Assembly: GCA_022449325.1 (NCBI GenBank)
Contig: JAKUSK010000035.1
Span: forward strand, 1 to 8,400
Source: Nitrososphaerales archaeon
Lineage (GTDB): Archaea; Thermoproteota; Nitrososphaeria; Nitrososphaerales; UBA57
DNA length: 8,400 nucleotides
Direction of reading: 5' to 3'
The notes beneath the pieces were generated by a model. The model made no database searches. It saw nothing but the letters and a program-made list of their open reading frames with translations, and was not told where the DNA came from. Position numbers and translations under genes: made by a program. This document shows positions 1 through 5,347 of this stretch, piece after piece (the stretch's first letter is position 1; every line of letters starts with the position of its first letter).

Positions 1-429
1 AGTAATCTTACCAAATTTATCTGGCTGATATCTGTATACAGAATCGTAATTCTGTATCATCTCTTCCGTTTTCTCATCTATTGCAATCCCATTTGAATCG
101 AATATCTTTATTCCACAATAATTTGGTGGATTGTGTGACGCTGTTACGGCGAAACCCAAGTCAAAGTTACCTTTCTTGGTTGAATATGCCACCAATGGAG
201 TCGGTGCCAAACCAATATGGTTTACTTTGTTTCCATAATAACTTAATCCTGCTGTCAGTATATTTGCAAATAATACACACGATCGCCTCGAATCATGCCC
301 AATAAGAAAATTTGAACCTAAACCACTAAGCGAAATTGATTCAACCAGGTTCATAACCATATTTGTGTCTATATCATTCTGAAATACTCCTCGTATACCT
401 GACGTACCAAATTTCAAATTTTTATTCAT
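1..429 (-). CDS. Phosphomannomutase / phosphoglucosamine mutase family, N-terminal part (cut by window edge)
   Basis: Seen: the minus strand encodes 143 residues from ATG at 429 without a stop, so the C-terminal two thirds lie outside the window. The protein opens with FGTSGIRG (residues 7-14), the N-terminal signature of alpha-D-phosphohexomutases. The catalytic phosphoserine loop TASHNP is at residues 96-101, with Ser98 as the phosphate carrier. GHDSRRS (44-50) is the usual early Asp-Ser-Arg motif. Family knowledge: these cytosolic Mg-dependent enzymes interconvert hexose 1- and 6-phosphates; archaeal members work on mannose, glucose or glucosamine phosphates and feed nucleotide-sugar, N-glycan or S-layer precursor synthesis. 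Substrate cannot be decided from this fragment because the sugar-binding loops are missing. The gene is divergent from the + gene at 477 and shares its upstream spacer. An AT-rich TTAATTAA at 450-457 lies about 25 bp above the ATG, which suits leaderless initiation. Confidence 0.93.
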   Translation of the reverse strand, partial: MNKNLKFGTSGIRGVFQNDIDTNMVMNLVESISLSGLGSNFLIGHDSRRSCVLFANILTAGLSYYGNKVNHIGLAPTPLVAYSTKKGNFDLGFAVTASHNPPNYCGIKIFDSNGIAIDEKTEEMIQNYDSVYRYQPDKFGKIT

Positions 430-476
430 TCGTAGTAATGTTAATTAGATTAATTAAGATAGATGTGTTTAAGAAG
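430..476. promoter_or_regulatory. Shared divergent promoter region with inverted repeat
   Basis: This 47-bp spacer separates the divergent phosphohexomutase (-) and membrane-anchored protein (+) genes. It contains a perfect inverted repeat, TTAATTA (441-447), spacer GAT, TAATTAA (451-457). The AT core is about 24-27 bp from both start codons, the distance expected for an archaeal TATA box with little or no leader. I infer that one AT-rich element serves both directions, or that two overlapping TATA boxes do; the palindrome could also be a regulator site. Confidence 0.5.
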
Positions 477-1286
477 ATGCCAAAATTTCAAGGAAGAAAT
501 ATACCAATTTTCTGGATAGTTGCTGTTTTAGTAGTTATTGGCGTAGCATATACTATCAATAACGATTCAACTTTAAGAGGAGAAACCTTTGATGAGGACG
601 AACTAATTTTTGATGAGGATTTTGGAAACCTTAATTCAGACGATCAAGGTATAACGGTTTTTGATGATATAGATGAAGTAGCTCACGTTCCACCAAGTCC
701 CGGTCAACTAGTCCCTCCTATCATTGGAATGGAAGTCATGAGTTGGGTAGACATAAGAAAAACAAACGTTTGGATTGAAGACGAATGGCTCTGGGTAAAA
801 ATAACTGTCGTAAACCCACCACCAACACAACTTGCAAGAACACTTCCTGTTCCCGAAGGAGCACTCTTCCAGTTAACAGATGAACTTCTTACATGGCGGG
901 TGAGAATAGACGTGAACAACGATAATGTGACCGATTATACAATAGATGCTGTCTGGAACCCAACTGGCGGAAATGCTGACATGGAAGGTAATCCAAAGGA
1001 TGACTTATCGGGCGGATATTTTAGAGCAGCAGGAACTCCAGCTCAACCAAACGGATATAATCTTGGTAATGAAGACTTCCCTGGATTGATTGGAACCAGA
1101 GAAAATTCTCTTGTTACAGGATTTCCATTGGAACTTCTTCCACTCCTCGGTACTGAATTTGAAATTGCGGTTTGTGTAAATTACACTGGCGATCATGAAA
1201 TTTTAGATGACTTTATACTTGCAGCATACGACTGCTATCCTGCAATCTTTCCACCTGGAAACGAGTGGGCTCAAATTAAACTCTAA
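477..1286 (+). CDS. Membrane-anchored extracytoplasmic protein of unknown function
   Basis: I do not recognise a family. The open frame extends up to 363, but that would overlap the divergent gene. ATG at 477 gives 269 residues starting MPKFQGRNIPIFW and puts a single hydrophobic segment at about residues 11-26 (WIVAVLVVIGVAY), a signal anchor with short basic N-terminus. A strongly acidic linker follows (about 32-68, rich in DED and DDID), then a Pro-rich turn (PPSPGQLVPP), then a beta-rich Trp-containing domain. DVNNDNVTDY around residue 155 resembles calcium-binding Asp/Asn loops of dockerin, FG-GAP or thrombospondin-3 type. NVT and NYT are possible N-glycosylation sequons. The only two cysteines are near the C-terminus (AVCVNYTGD and AYDCYP) and could pair outside the cell. 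Inference: a surface-exposed protein, possibly associated with the S-layer. Its stop directly abuts the stop of the convergent DUF2070 gene. Confidence 0.75.
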   Translation: MPKFQGRNIPIFWIVAVLVVIGVAYTINNDSTLRGETFDEDELIFDEDFGNLNSDDQGITVFDDIDEVAHVPPSPGQLVPPIIGMEVMSWVDIRKTNVWIEDEWLWVKITVVNPPPTQLARTLPVPEGALFQLTDELLTWRVRIDVNNDNVTDYTIDAVWNPTGGNADMEGNPKDDLSGGYFRAAGTPAQPNGYNLGNEDFPGLIGTRENSLVTGFPLELLPLLGTEFEIAVCVNYTGDHEILDDFILAAYDCYPAIFPPGNEWAQIKL

Positions 1287-3074
1287 TCACTTTACTAAAG
1301 TAATTCCTAGCGCATAAACTGCTAATATAATCAAAAATGTAGATACTCCTCCTATTTTTGCGATAGCGAACAAACGATCCAAGTCAACCGAATAATGATC
1401 CAACAATGCAGAGCCGAACACCTTGTACGAGTTTTTATTTCTCTTGATTACGAAATTCGACTTTGTCATGGATTTTTCTGCAGCCTCGCGCAGATTCTTA
1501 ATCACTTTTCTAACCTCTTTATCCGACGACTCGCCTCCAAATGGAACATATCCAAGCGAATTCATCACTTTTGCAGCATTAAAATGCGTATCTGTGGTAC
1601 AAATATCAATTATATCGTCACTCTCAAGGATTTTATCCCGAAAACCTAATGCAATGTTGTTTGCATCAACCGATATCAGGCTATAAAACTTCTTGTTGAT
1701 CTCAAACAAAACCATGCCTATGCCTGCAGGCCCAACATCCTCCTTTAATTTTATCTGTAACTCCTTTGAATGCGCATATCCCATTTTGAATGGCACCTGA
1801 GAATTGAATCTAATCTTTCTAAGAATGTCATTTGCGGCAATTATTATGTCTTCACAGTCTTCACGCACAGGAGTAGCTCCTAACGAATTATGCGCATCAA
1901 TCAATATTGCACCATTGAAACCAATTGACTTTGCAGCTTTGTTTATTTCCTCTCTTACAAAAATCGGGAAATCTTCCATTCCATAAGGAGCCAAAGTCAA
2001 TACTAGCACTGCATAATCTCCGAACGCTAGTCCAGTAACTGTCGCTCTTCCTACACTTTTTGATTTTGGTTCTGTACAAGTGCTTCCATCCGATACAACT
2101 TGCAAATTATCCATTTCATTAAGATAAGACGTAACCACTGTTTTAGACGCTAAATTGTGTTCATGTCCCGAAATTCCATGGAAAACCAAGGATCTTATAT
2201 TATTGCTTTTTGACCATTGCCATAACTCGAACGGCAGATTACTGCTTCCAATAGGATAAAAAGGACCAGGATGAACTTCTGGTACTATTACTGCTCTTGT
2301 TGGTGCATCATATTTATCAGGAAATTCAATTACAGATGTAACAATTTCTTTTTCTAAACTAAATGTCGTAATTAAATCTTCTATTAACTTAGGACGTTCT
2401 GCAACCCATGCTTGTAAAAATGCTTGAAAAACAATTAACGGCGAACTTTTAATTAGAGTACCTCCCGTTCTACTTAACACCACCAAATAACTTACAGATA
2501 AAACCGGAATAATCAATGCCAATGAAAAAGCTACTGCTTCTTCCACCAATAACAAAGAAAACTGTTCTATTGGAAACAATACACCAGTTTGTGCAAACGG
2601 AATTATTGTAAACAATAACATTGGTTGTAGAAAAGACACCAACGTTCCTACACTAATTCTTTTGAAAAACACCGATCCTAAAATAATTATTCTTATCGAT
2701 ATGGCAGTTGATAATCCCATCACCACCAGAAGATAGAAAACCTGCTCTTCTTGCAACACTGAATATTGATATAACCCAAACGCTGAAAGAATAGACCATA
2801 ATGCATTAGGAACAATTGACATTGCAAGTAATCTGCGAATCGATGCAAATGAATGACGTGCTAATATTAAACGCTCTAAAATAATTGATAACAAAAATGC
2901 CACAAAAAAAATCGACGTTGCTTCAAATCTTTGCGCCATTGGAGCATTTGAAAAAATACCCTGAATTAATATTATTGATAATGAAGTTGCAGATGCTAAT
3001 AAAAGCGAAACAAAAAACGATGGTAATGTAAATAACAGTCGAAATTTTCTTTGTAAGTTAAAAGTTGACTGCAT
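1287..3074 (-). CDS. DUF2070 family archaeal membrane protein
   Basis: 595 residues from ATG at 3074. The N-terminal 200 residues form about six or seven hydrophobic segments (roughly 12-37, 52-71, 84-101, 111-135, 142-160, 170-200). A soluble region of about 360 residues follows, then one C-terminal membrane segment (about 573-592). The soluble part carries His/Asp motifs typical of the DUF2070 family as I know it: EVHPGPF (His268), HGISGHEH (His299, His304, His306), IDAHNS (Asp393, His395) and TTDTHFN (Asp495, His497). This set looks like a metal-binding hydrolase site, but that is inference; the family has no established function. The gene lies 15 bp downstream of the Sec61-beta gene on the same strand and is probably cotranscribed, which hints at a role near the translocon or in membrane protein or lipid processing. 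It has no strong Shine-Dalgarno, and no T-rich terminator lies beyond its stop. Confidence 0.88.
   Translation of the reverse strand: MQSTFNLQRKFRLLFTLPSFFVSLLLASATSLSIILIQGIFSNAPMAQRFEATSIFFVAFLLSIILERLILARHSFASIRRLLAMSIVPNALWSILSAFGLYQYSVLQEEQVFYLLVVMGLSTAISIRIIILGSVFFKRISVGTLVSFLQPMLLFTIIPFAQTGVLFPIEQFSLLLVEEAVAFSLALIIPVLSVSYLVVLSRTGGTLIKSSPLIVFQAFLQAWVAERPKLIEDLITTFSLEKEIVTSVIEFPDKYDAPTRAVIVPEVHPGPFYPIGSSNLPFELWQWSKSNNIRSLVFHGISGHEHNLASKTVVTSYLNEMDNLQVVSDGSTCTEPKSKSVGRATVTGLAFGDYAVLVLTLAPYGMEDFPIFVREEINKAAKSIGFNGAILIDAHNSLGATPVREDCEDIIIAANDILRKIRFNSQVPFKMGYAHSKELQIKLKEDVGPAGIGMVLFEINKKFYSLISVDANNIALGFRDKILESDDIIDICTTDTHFNAAKVMNSLGYVPFGGESSDKEVRKVIKNLREAAEKSMTKSNFVIKRNKNSYKVFGSALLDHYSVDLDRLFAIAKIGGVSTFLIILAVYALGITLVK
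1289..1301. repeat. 13-nt perfect palindrome at the convergent gene ends
   Basis: ACTTTA-C-TAAAGT lies 3 bases after the + gene's stop and inside the last codons of the DUF2070 gene. As RNA it could form a 5-bp hairpin with a 3-base loop. No T-run follows on either strand, so a terminator role is not supported; it may be chance. Confidence 0.3.
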
Positions 3075-3089
3075 ATTTGTTCGGACTAT

Positions 3090-3269
3090 CTATATTATTG
3101 GAAAAACTCGCAATGCAATAGATATAACAATTATTGCCAATGCCCCACCCATAACCACAATAGGTGAAAGTTTGATCCCTTTCGCATCGTCACCGAAAAA
3201 AGTGAGTAAACCAGCTTGTGATGAAGGCATCTGTCCACTCTTGTCTTTCTTTTGCCCTTTAGAACTCAT
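3090..3269 (-). CDS. Preprotein translocase subunit Sec61-beta (SecG-like)
   Basis: A 59-residue protein from ATG at 3269 to TAG at 3090-3092. It has a hydrophilic, Lys/Ser/Gln-rich cytosolic N-terminus (about 1-19), then the archaeal/eukaryotic Sec61-beta signature around residues 20-37 (AGLLTFFGDDAKGIKLSP), then one tail-anchor membrane helix (about 37-56). Length and order match the archaeal family, which is small and single-spanning. Known role: the non-essential third subunit of the SecYE-beta protein-conducting channel in the cytoplasmic membrane. It is the first gene of an apparent two-gene operon with DUF2070, 15 bp downstream. A TATA-like TTTAAATTAT is centred about 26 bp upstream of the ATG, so the transcript is probably leaderless. 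The gene is too short for default ORF cut-offs and easily missed. Confidence 0.92.
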   Translation of the reverse strand: MSSKGQKKDKSGQMPSSQAGLLTFFGDDAKGIKLSPIVVMGGALAIIVISIALRVFPII

Positions 3270-3290
3270 GTAATGGTATCAATACCTTGT

Positions 3291-3300
3291 ATAATTTAAA
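3291..3300 (-). promoter_or_regulatory. TATA box of the Sec61-beta/DUF2070 operon
   Basis: On the minus strand this reads TTTAAATTAT. Its centre is about 26-27 bp above the ATG at 3269, the standard archaeal TATA-to-start-site distance, so transcription would begin at or next to the start codon. The same spacing recurs at the HTH gene and tRNA-Val. Confidence 0.6.
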
Positions 3301-3317
3301 TTTGGCTGTAAAATATG

Positions 3318-3353
3318 TGCGGAAGACGAGATTTGAACCCACGAACTTCTAAA
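3318..3353 (-). tRNA. Orphan tRNA 3' half (T-arm plus 3' acceptor strand); tRNA fragment, pseudogene or split-tRNA half
   Basis: On the minus strand a T-arm is clear: stem GTGGG (3344-3340 by template position, minus order), loop TTCAAAT, stem CTCGT, with all five pairs possible though three are G-U. It is followed by a 3' acceptor strand CTTCCGC and discriminator A at 3318. The matching 5' acceptor strand (GCGGAAG or a wobble variant) does not occur anywhere in 3300-3560 on this strand, nor just downstream in permuted order. A D-arm-like stretch at 3406-3389 (CCA...TGG around a GGTCAA-containing loop) is only three pairs long, and I could not fold an anticodon arm between it and the T-arm, with or without a bulge-helix-bulge intron. 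I therefore call a 3' half only. It could be a decayed tRNA, an integration-site remnant, or the 3' piece of a trans-spliced tRNA. No amino acid can be assigned. Confidence 0.5.
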
Positions 3354-3519
3354 AGAGGAGTCTTTTCAATTAAATACATGAACATCGTACCATTGACCGA
3401 GTTGGACGAATTTCGTATAAAAAAAATAGTTTAACAATGTTAAGAAAGTTTTTTTTAAAAAGAAAAAAAATACTTACACTTTAATTTAAAGATTGTTATT
3501 TTAAACTAAAATTCAATTC

Positions 3520-3527
3520 TTTATATA
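3520..3527 (+). promoter_or_regulatory. TATA box of the basic repeat protein gene
   Basis: TTTATATA is centred near 3523.5. Using the 26-27 bp distance seen elsewhere in this window, transcription would start near 3550, leaving a short leader of about 10 bases that includes GGGG and AAAAAGG just before the TTG start. Confidence 0.55.
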
Positions 3528-3559
3528 CAAAATATTCATAAAAGATTTGGGGAAAAAGG

Positions 3560-3838
3560 TTGCCAACAAAACGAAAAACAAAACGTAAAGCTACTAAACG
3601 TAAAGCAGCTCCAAAACGTAAAGCTACTAAACGTAAAGCAGCTCCAAAACGTAAAGCAACCAAGAAAAAAGCAGCTCCAAAGCGCAAAGCAGCTAAGAAG
3701 AAAGCAGCTCCAAAACGTAAGGCAGCTAAACGTAAAGCAGCTCCAAAACGTAAGGCAGCTAAACGTAAAGCACCAGCTAAACGTAAGGCAGCTAAACGTA
3801 AAGCACCAGCTAAACGTAAAGCTACAAAGCGCCGAGCA
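3560..3838 (+). repeat. Coding tandem repeat, about 33 bp unit
   Basis: Within the basic protein gene, units built from AAACGTAAAGCAGCT and CCAAAACGTAAAGCTACT recur in tandem with a few synonymous changes (CGT/CGC, AAA/AAG, GCA/GCT). Toward the 3' end the spacer switches from AAP to APA. Such near-identical repeats are prone to copy-number change between strains. Confidence 0.75.
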
Positions 3839-3859
3839 GCAAAAAAACGAAAACGTTAG
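3560..3859 (+). CDS. Lys/Arg/Ala/Pro-rich histone-H1-tail-like DNA-binding protein
   Basis: 99 residues from a TTG start (read as Met) to TAG. The protein uses only six amino acids: Met, Pro, Thr, Lys, Arg and Ala. It has 56 basic residues (38 Lys, 18 Arg) and none acidic. Its plan is a basic triplet (KRK or KKK) every five or six residues, separated alternately by AT/AA and AAP/APA; the main unit KRKATKRKAAP is 11 residues, coded by an imperfect 33-bp tandem repeat. This resembles the C-terminal tail of eukaryotic histone H1 and bacterial Hc1/AlgR3-type tails, so I infer a nucleic-acid-binding, charge-neutralising chromatin protein, likely disordered when free. RNA or ribosome binding is an alternative. 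All Arg codons are CGN (mostly CGT), none AGA/AGG, which may mark high expression. The gene stands alone with its own TATA box and T-rich terminator. It has no globular domain. Confidence 0.85.
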   Translation: MPTKRKTKRKATKRKAAPKRKATKRKAAPKRKATKKKAAPKRKAAKKKAAPKRKAAKRKAAPKRKAAKRKAPAKRKAAKRKAPAKRKATKRRAAKKRKR

Positions 3860-3907
3860 TTTAATATCTAAATTAAATTAATTTCGTATTTCTTGGTAAG
3901 ATCCTAA

Positions 3908-3930
3908 TTTTTTATTTTTTTTTTATTTAT
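3908..3930 (+). terminator. T-rich terminator of the basic repeat protein gene
   Basis: About 50 bp after the TAG lies a nearly pure T stretch, with T6 at 3908-3913 and T10 at 3915-3924. Archaeal RNA polymerase terminates at oligo-T tracts on the coding strand without needing a hairpin. The tract runs into the stop codon of the convergent flavoprotein gene. Confidence 0.65.
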
Positions 3931-5336
3931 TCTGTCTTAGACTTCTTCATAAACGAATGAACAGACTTGTCTAAACTCGCCATTGCAGCTTCAAATAACG
4001 CTTCTGTTTGTGTTGGATGGGGATGTATTGACGATTCTATATCTTCAACTTTTACTCCCATATTTAGTCCCAATATTCCCTCACTAATCAATTCTGATGC
4101 ATTTTCACTTACTATATGTACGCCTAGAACCTCTTCTGTTTTATTATCAACTAATACTTTTGCAAATCCCTTACTCTTATCTGATGTCATAGCTCTTGCA
4201 TTTGCAGCAAATTGGAATTTTCCTATACGAACATCATAATTCTTTTCTAAAGCCTCATCTTCGGTTAATCCTACAGACGCAATTTCTGGTTCAGTATATA
4301 TTGCATATGGAATATTTTTTATTTGAATATTATTTGGAACATCTGCAATATGGTATGCTAGTTTTCTACCTTGCATGTATGCTTTATGTGCCAACCAAGG
4401 TGGTCCTACAACATCACCAATCGCAAAAACATTGGAAACATTAGTCTGCATCTGTTCGTTTACTTTAATGAATCCATTATCTTCTAATTTTACACCTATT
4501 TCTTCTAATCCAAGATTCTCAACATTTGCACGTCTACCAACTGCTACTAATACTTTCTCAAATGTTTCATTTATTGTCTCATCATCATTTTTTATCGTAA
4601 CAACAACATTTGACTCCTTGCTAACTTTACTAATTTCTGAATTTAATAAAACTCGTATTCCGATTTCATCTATAGATCGTTCAACAACATTAACTAAATC
4701 TTTTTCAATTCCCGGTAATAACTTATCCATTATTTCTAAAATTGTTACTTGTGTTCCAAACTTCGCCAAAGCAGTTCCTAGTTCTAAGCCTATAGCTCCT
4801 CCACCAACAATTAACATTGATTTCGGAACATAATCTAAATCCAACACATCTCTTGCTGAAATAATCTGTTTTCCATCAAATCTTAAATTTTCTAAATCAT
4901 TTGCACGAGATCCTGTAGCAATAATAATATTTTTTACAGAAATTTCCGTCTTTTCTTCTCCATTTATAACCTCGATTAAATTTTTATTTTTTATCTTAGC
5001 GGTTCCAACAATTACCTCTACTCCATAATTCTTACAAAGTAAATTGATTCCTCCTCTGAGTTTATTCGTAATAGAATCCTTCCACGCCTGAAATTTCGAT
5101 AAATCTACACTTACAGACCCAACCTCAATTCCCTGAGTTGACAAATCAGCAATTTTATGATACATATCACTAGTATTGATCATAGTTTTTGAAGGAATAC
5201 ATCCATAATTTAGACATTCCCCACCTAATTTGTCATTCTCAACTAAAGCAACATTCTGACCAAGCTGCGCTAACTTTATGGCAGTTAGATATCCTCCTGG
5301 ACCTGCTCCTATTACAACAACTTGGAATTCAACCAT
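3927..5336 (-). CDS. lpdA: Dihydrolipoyl dehydrogenase-type flavoprotein (E3 family)
   Basis: 469 residues from ATG at 5336, the normal E3 length. Seen: FAD-binding GAGPGG (10-15), redox-active disulfide pair GGECLNYGC (Cys41, Cys46) followed by IPSK, NAD-binding GGGAIGLELG (178-187), second FAD motif FAIGDVVG (304-311), and the C-terminal dimer-interface base HPHPTQTE with the His440-Glu445 dyad. No key residue is missing. Family role: FAD-dependent reoxidation of dihydrolipoamide with NAD+ in 2-oxoacid dehydrogenase or glycine cleavage complexes. In archaea without such complexes, close relatives act as other disulfide reductases, so the partner is open; no E1, E2 or lipoate gene is in the window. 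It is the last gene of the apparent HTH/spermidine-synthase-like operon, 11 bp after the preceding stop. GTGAGTGA just upstream of the ATG is a Shine-Dalgarno-like site, as expected for an internal operon gene. Confidence 0.93.
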   Translation of the reverse strand: MVEFQVVVIGAGPGGYLTAIKLAQLGQNVALVENDKLGGECLNYGCIPSKTMINTSDMYHKIADLSTQGIEVGSVSVDLSKFQAWKDSITNKLRGGINLLCKNYGVEVIVGTAKIKNKNLIEVINGEEKTEISVKNIIIATGSRANDLENLRFDGKQIISARDVLDLDYVPKSMLIVGGGAIGLELGTALAKFGTQVTILEIMDKLLPGIEKDLVNVVERSIDEIGIRVLLNSEISKVSKESNVVVTIKNDDETINETFEKVLVAVGRRANVENLGLEEIGVKLEDNGFIKVNEQMQTNVSNVFAIGDVVGPPWLAHKAYMQGRKLAYHIADVPNNIQIKNIPYAIYTEPEIASVGLTEDEALEKNYDVRIGKFQFAANARAMTSDKSKGFAKVLVDNKTEEVLGVHIVSENASELISEGILGLNMGVKVEDIESSIHPHPTQTEALFEAAMASLDKSVHSFMKKSKTE

Positions 5337-5347
5337 TTTTCACTCAC
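5337..5347 (-). promoter_or_regulatory. Shine-Dalgarno-like site between operon genes
   Basis: The minus strand between the stop of the spermidine-synthase-like gene and the flavoprotein ATG reads GTGAGTGAAAA. GTGA matches the anti-Shine-Dalgarno end of archaeal 16S rRNA at suitable spacing. This supports the ATG at 5336 and re-initiation within one transcript. Confidence 0.5.

Larger units (their letters stand above)
3318..3559. other. AT-rich intergenic region
   Basis: Apart from the tRNA-like 3' half and the promoter of the + gene, I see no protein gene. It has an inverted repeat TTAAC-AAT-GTTAA at 3431-3443, a T8 tract near 3449-3456, A8 tracts, and several TTTAA motifs. A hairpin is possible at 3351-3366 on the minus strand (AAAAGA, loop CTCC, TCTTTT). 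Confidence 0.5.

Noticed and set aside
81..305. Plus-strand frame of 74 codons
   Set aside because: It is antisense to the phosphohexomutase, whose FGTSGIRG and TASHNP motifs fix the coding strand.
363..476. N-terminal extension of the 477-1286 gene up to ATG 363
   Set aside because: It would overlap the divergent phosphohexomutase by 67 bases and place hydrophobic residues unlike a signal ahead of the clear signal anchor; ATG 477 fits the promoter.
3382..3406. D-arm of a complete tRNA upstream of the T-arm
   Set aside because: Only three pairs form, position 15 would be C and no acceptor partner exists, so I did not extend the tRNA call to it.
3496..3687. Minus-strand open frame rich in LVALRFGAA repeats opposite the basic protein gene
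   Set aside because: It is the complement of the tandem repeat; the periodic AAACGTAAAGC units keep all frames free of stops. The + frame has the promoter, the terminator and a meaningful composition.
3560..3838. CRISPR-like direct repeats
   Set aside because: Units are contiguous, in frame and lack unique spacers; they encode the KRKA protein.
4375..4833. 152-codon plus-strand frame inside the flavoprotein gene
   Set aside because: Shadow of the opposite strand; the flavoprotein has all expected FAD, disulfide and His-Glu motifs.
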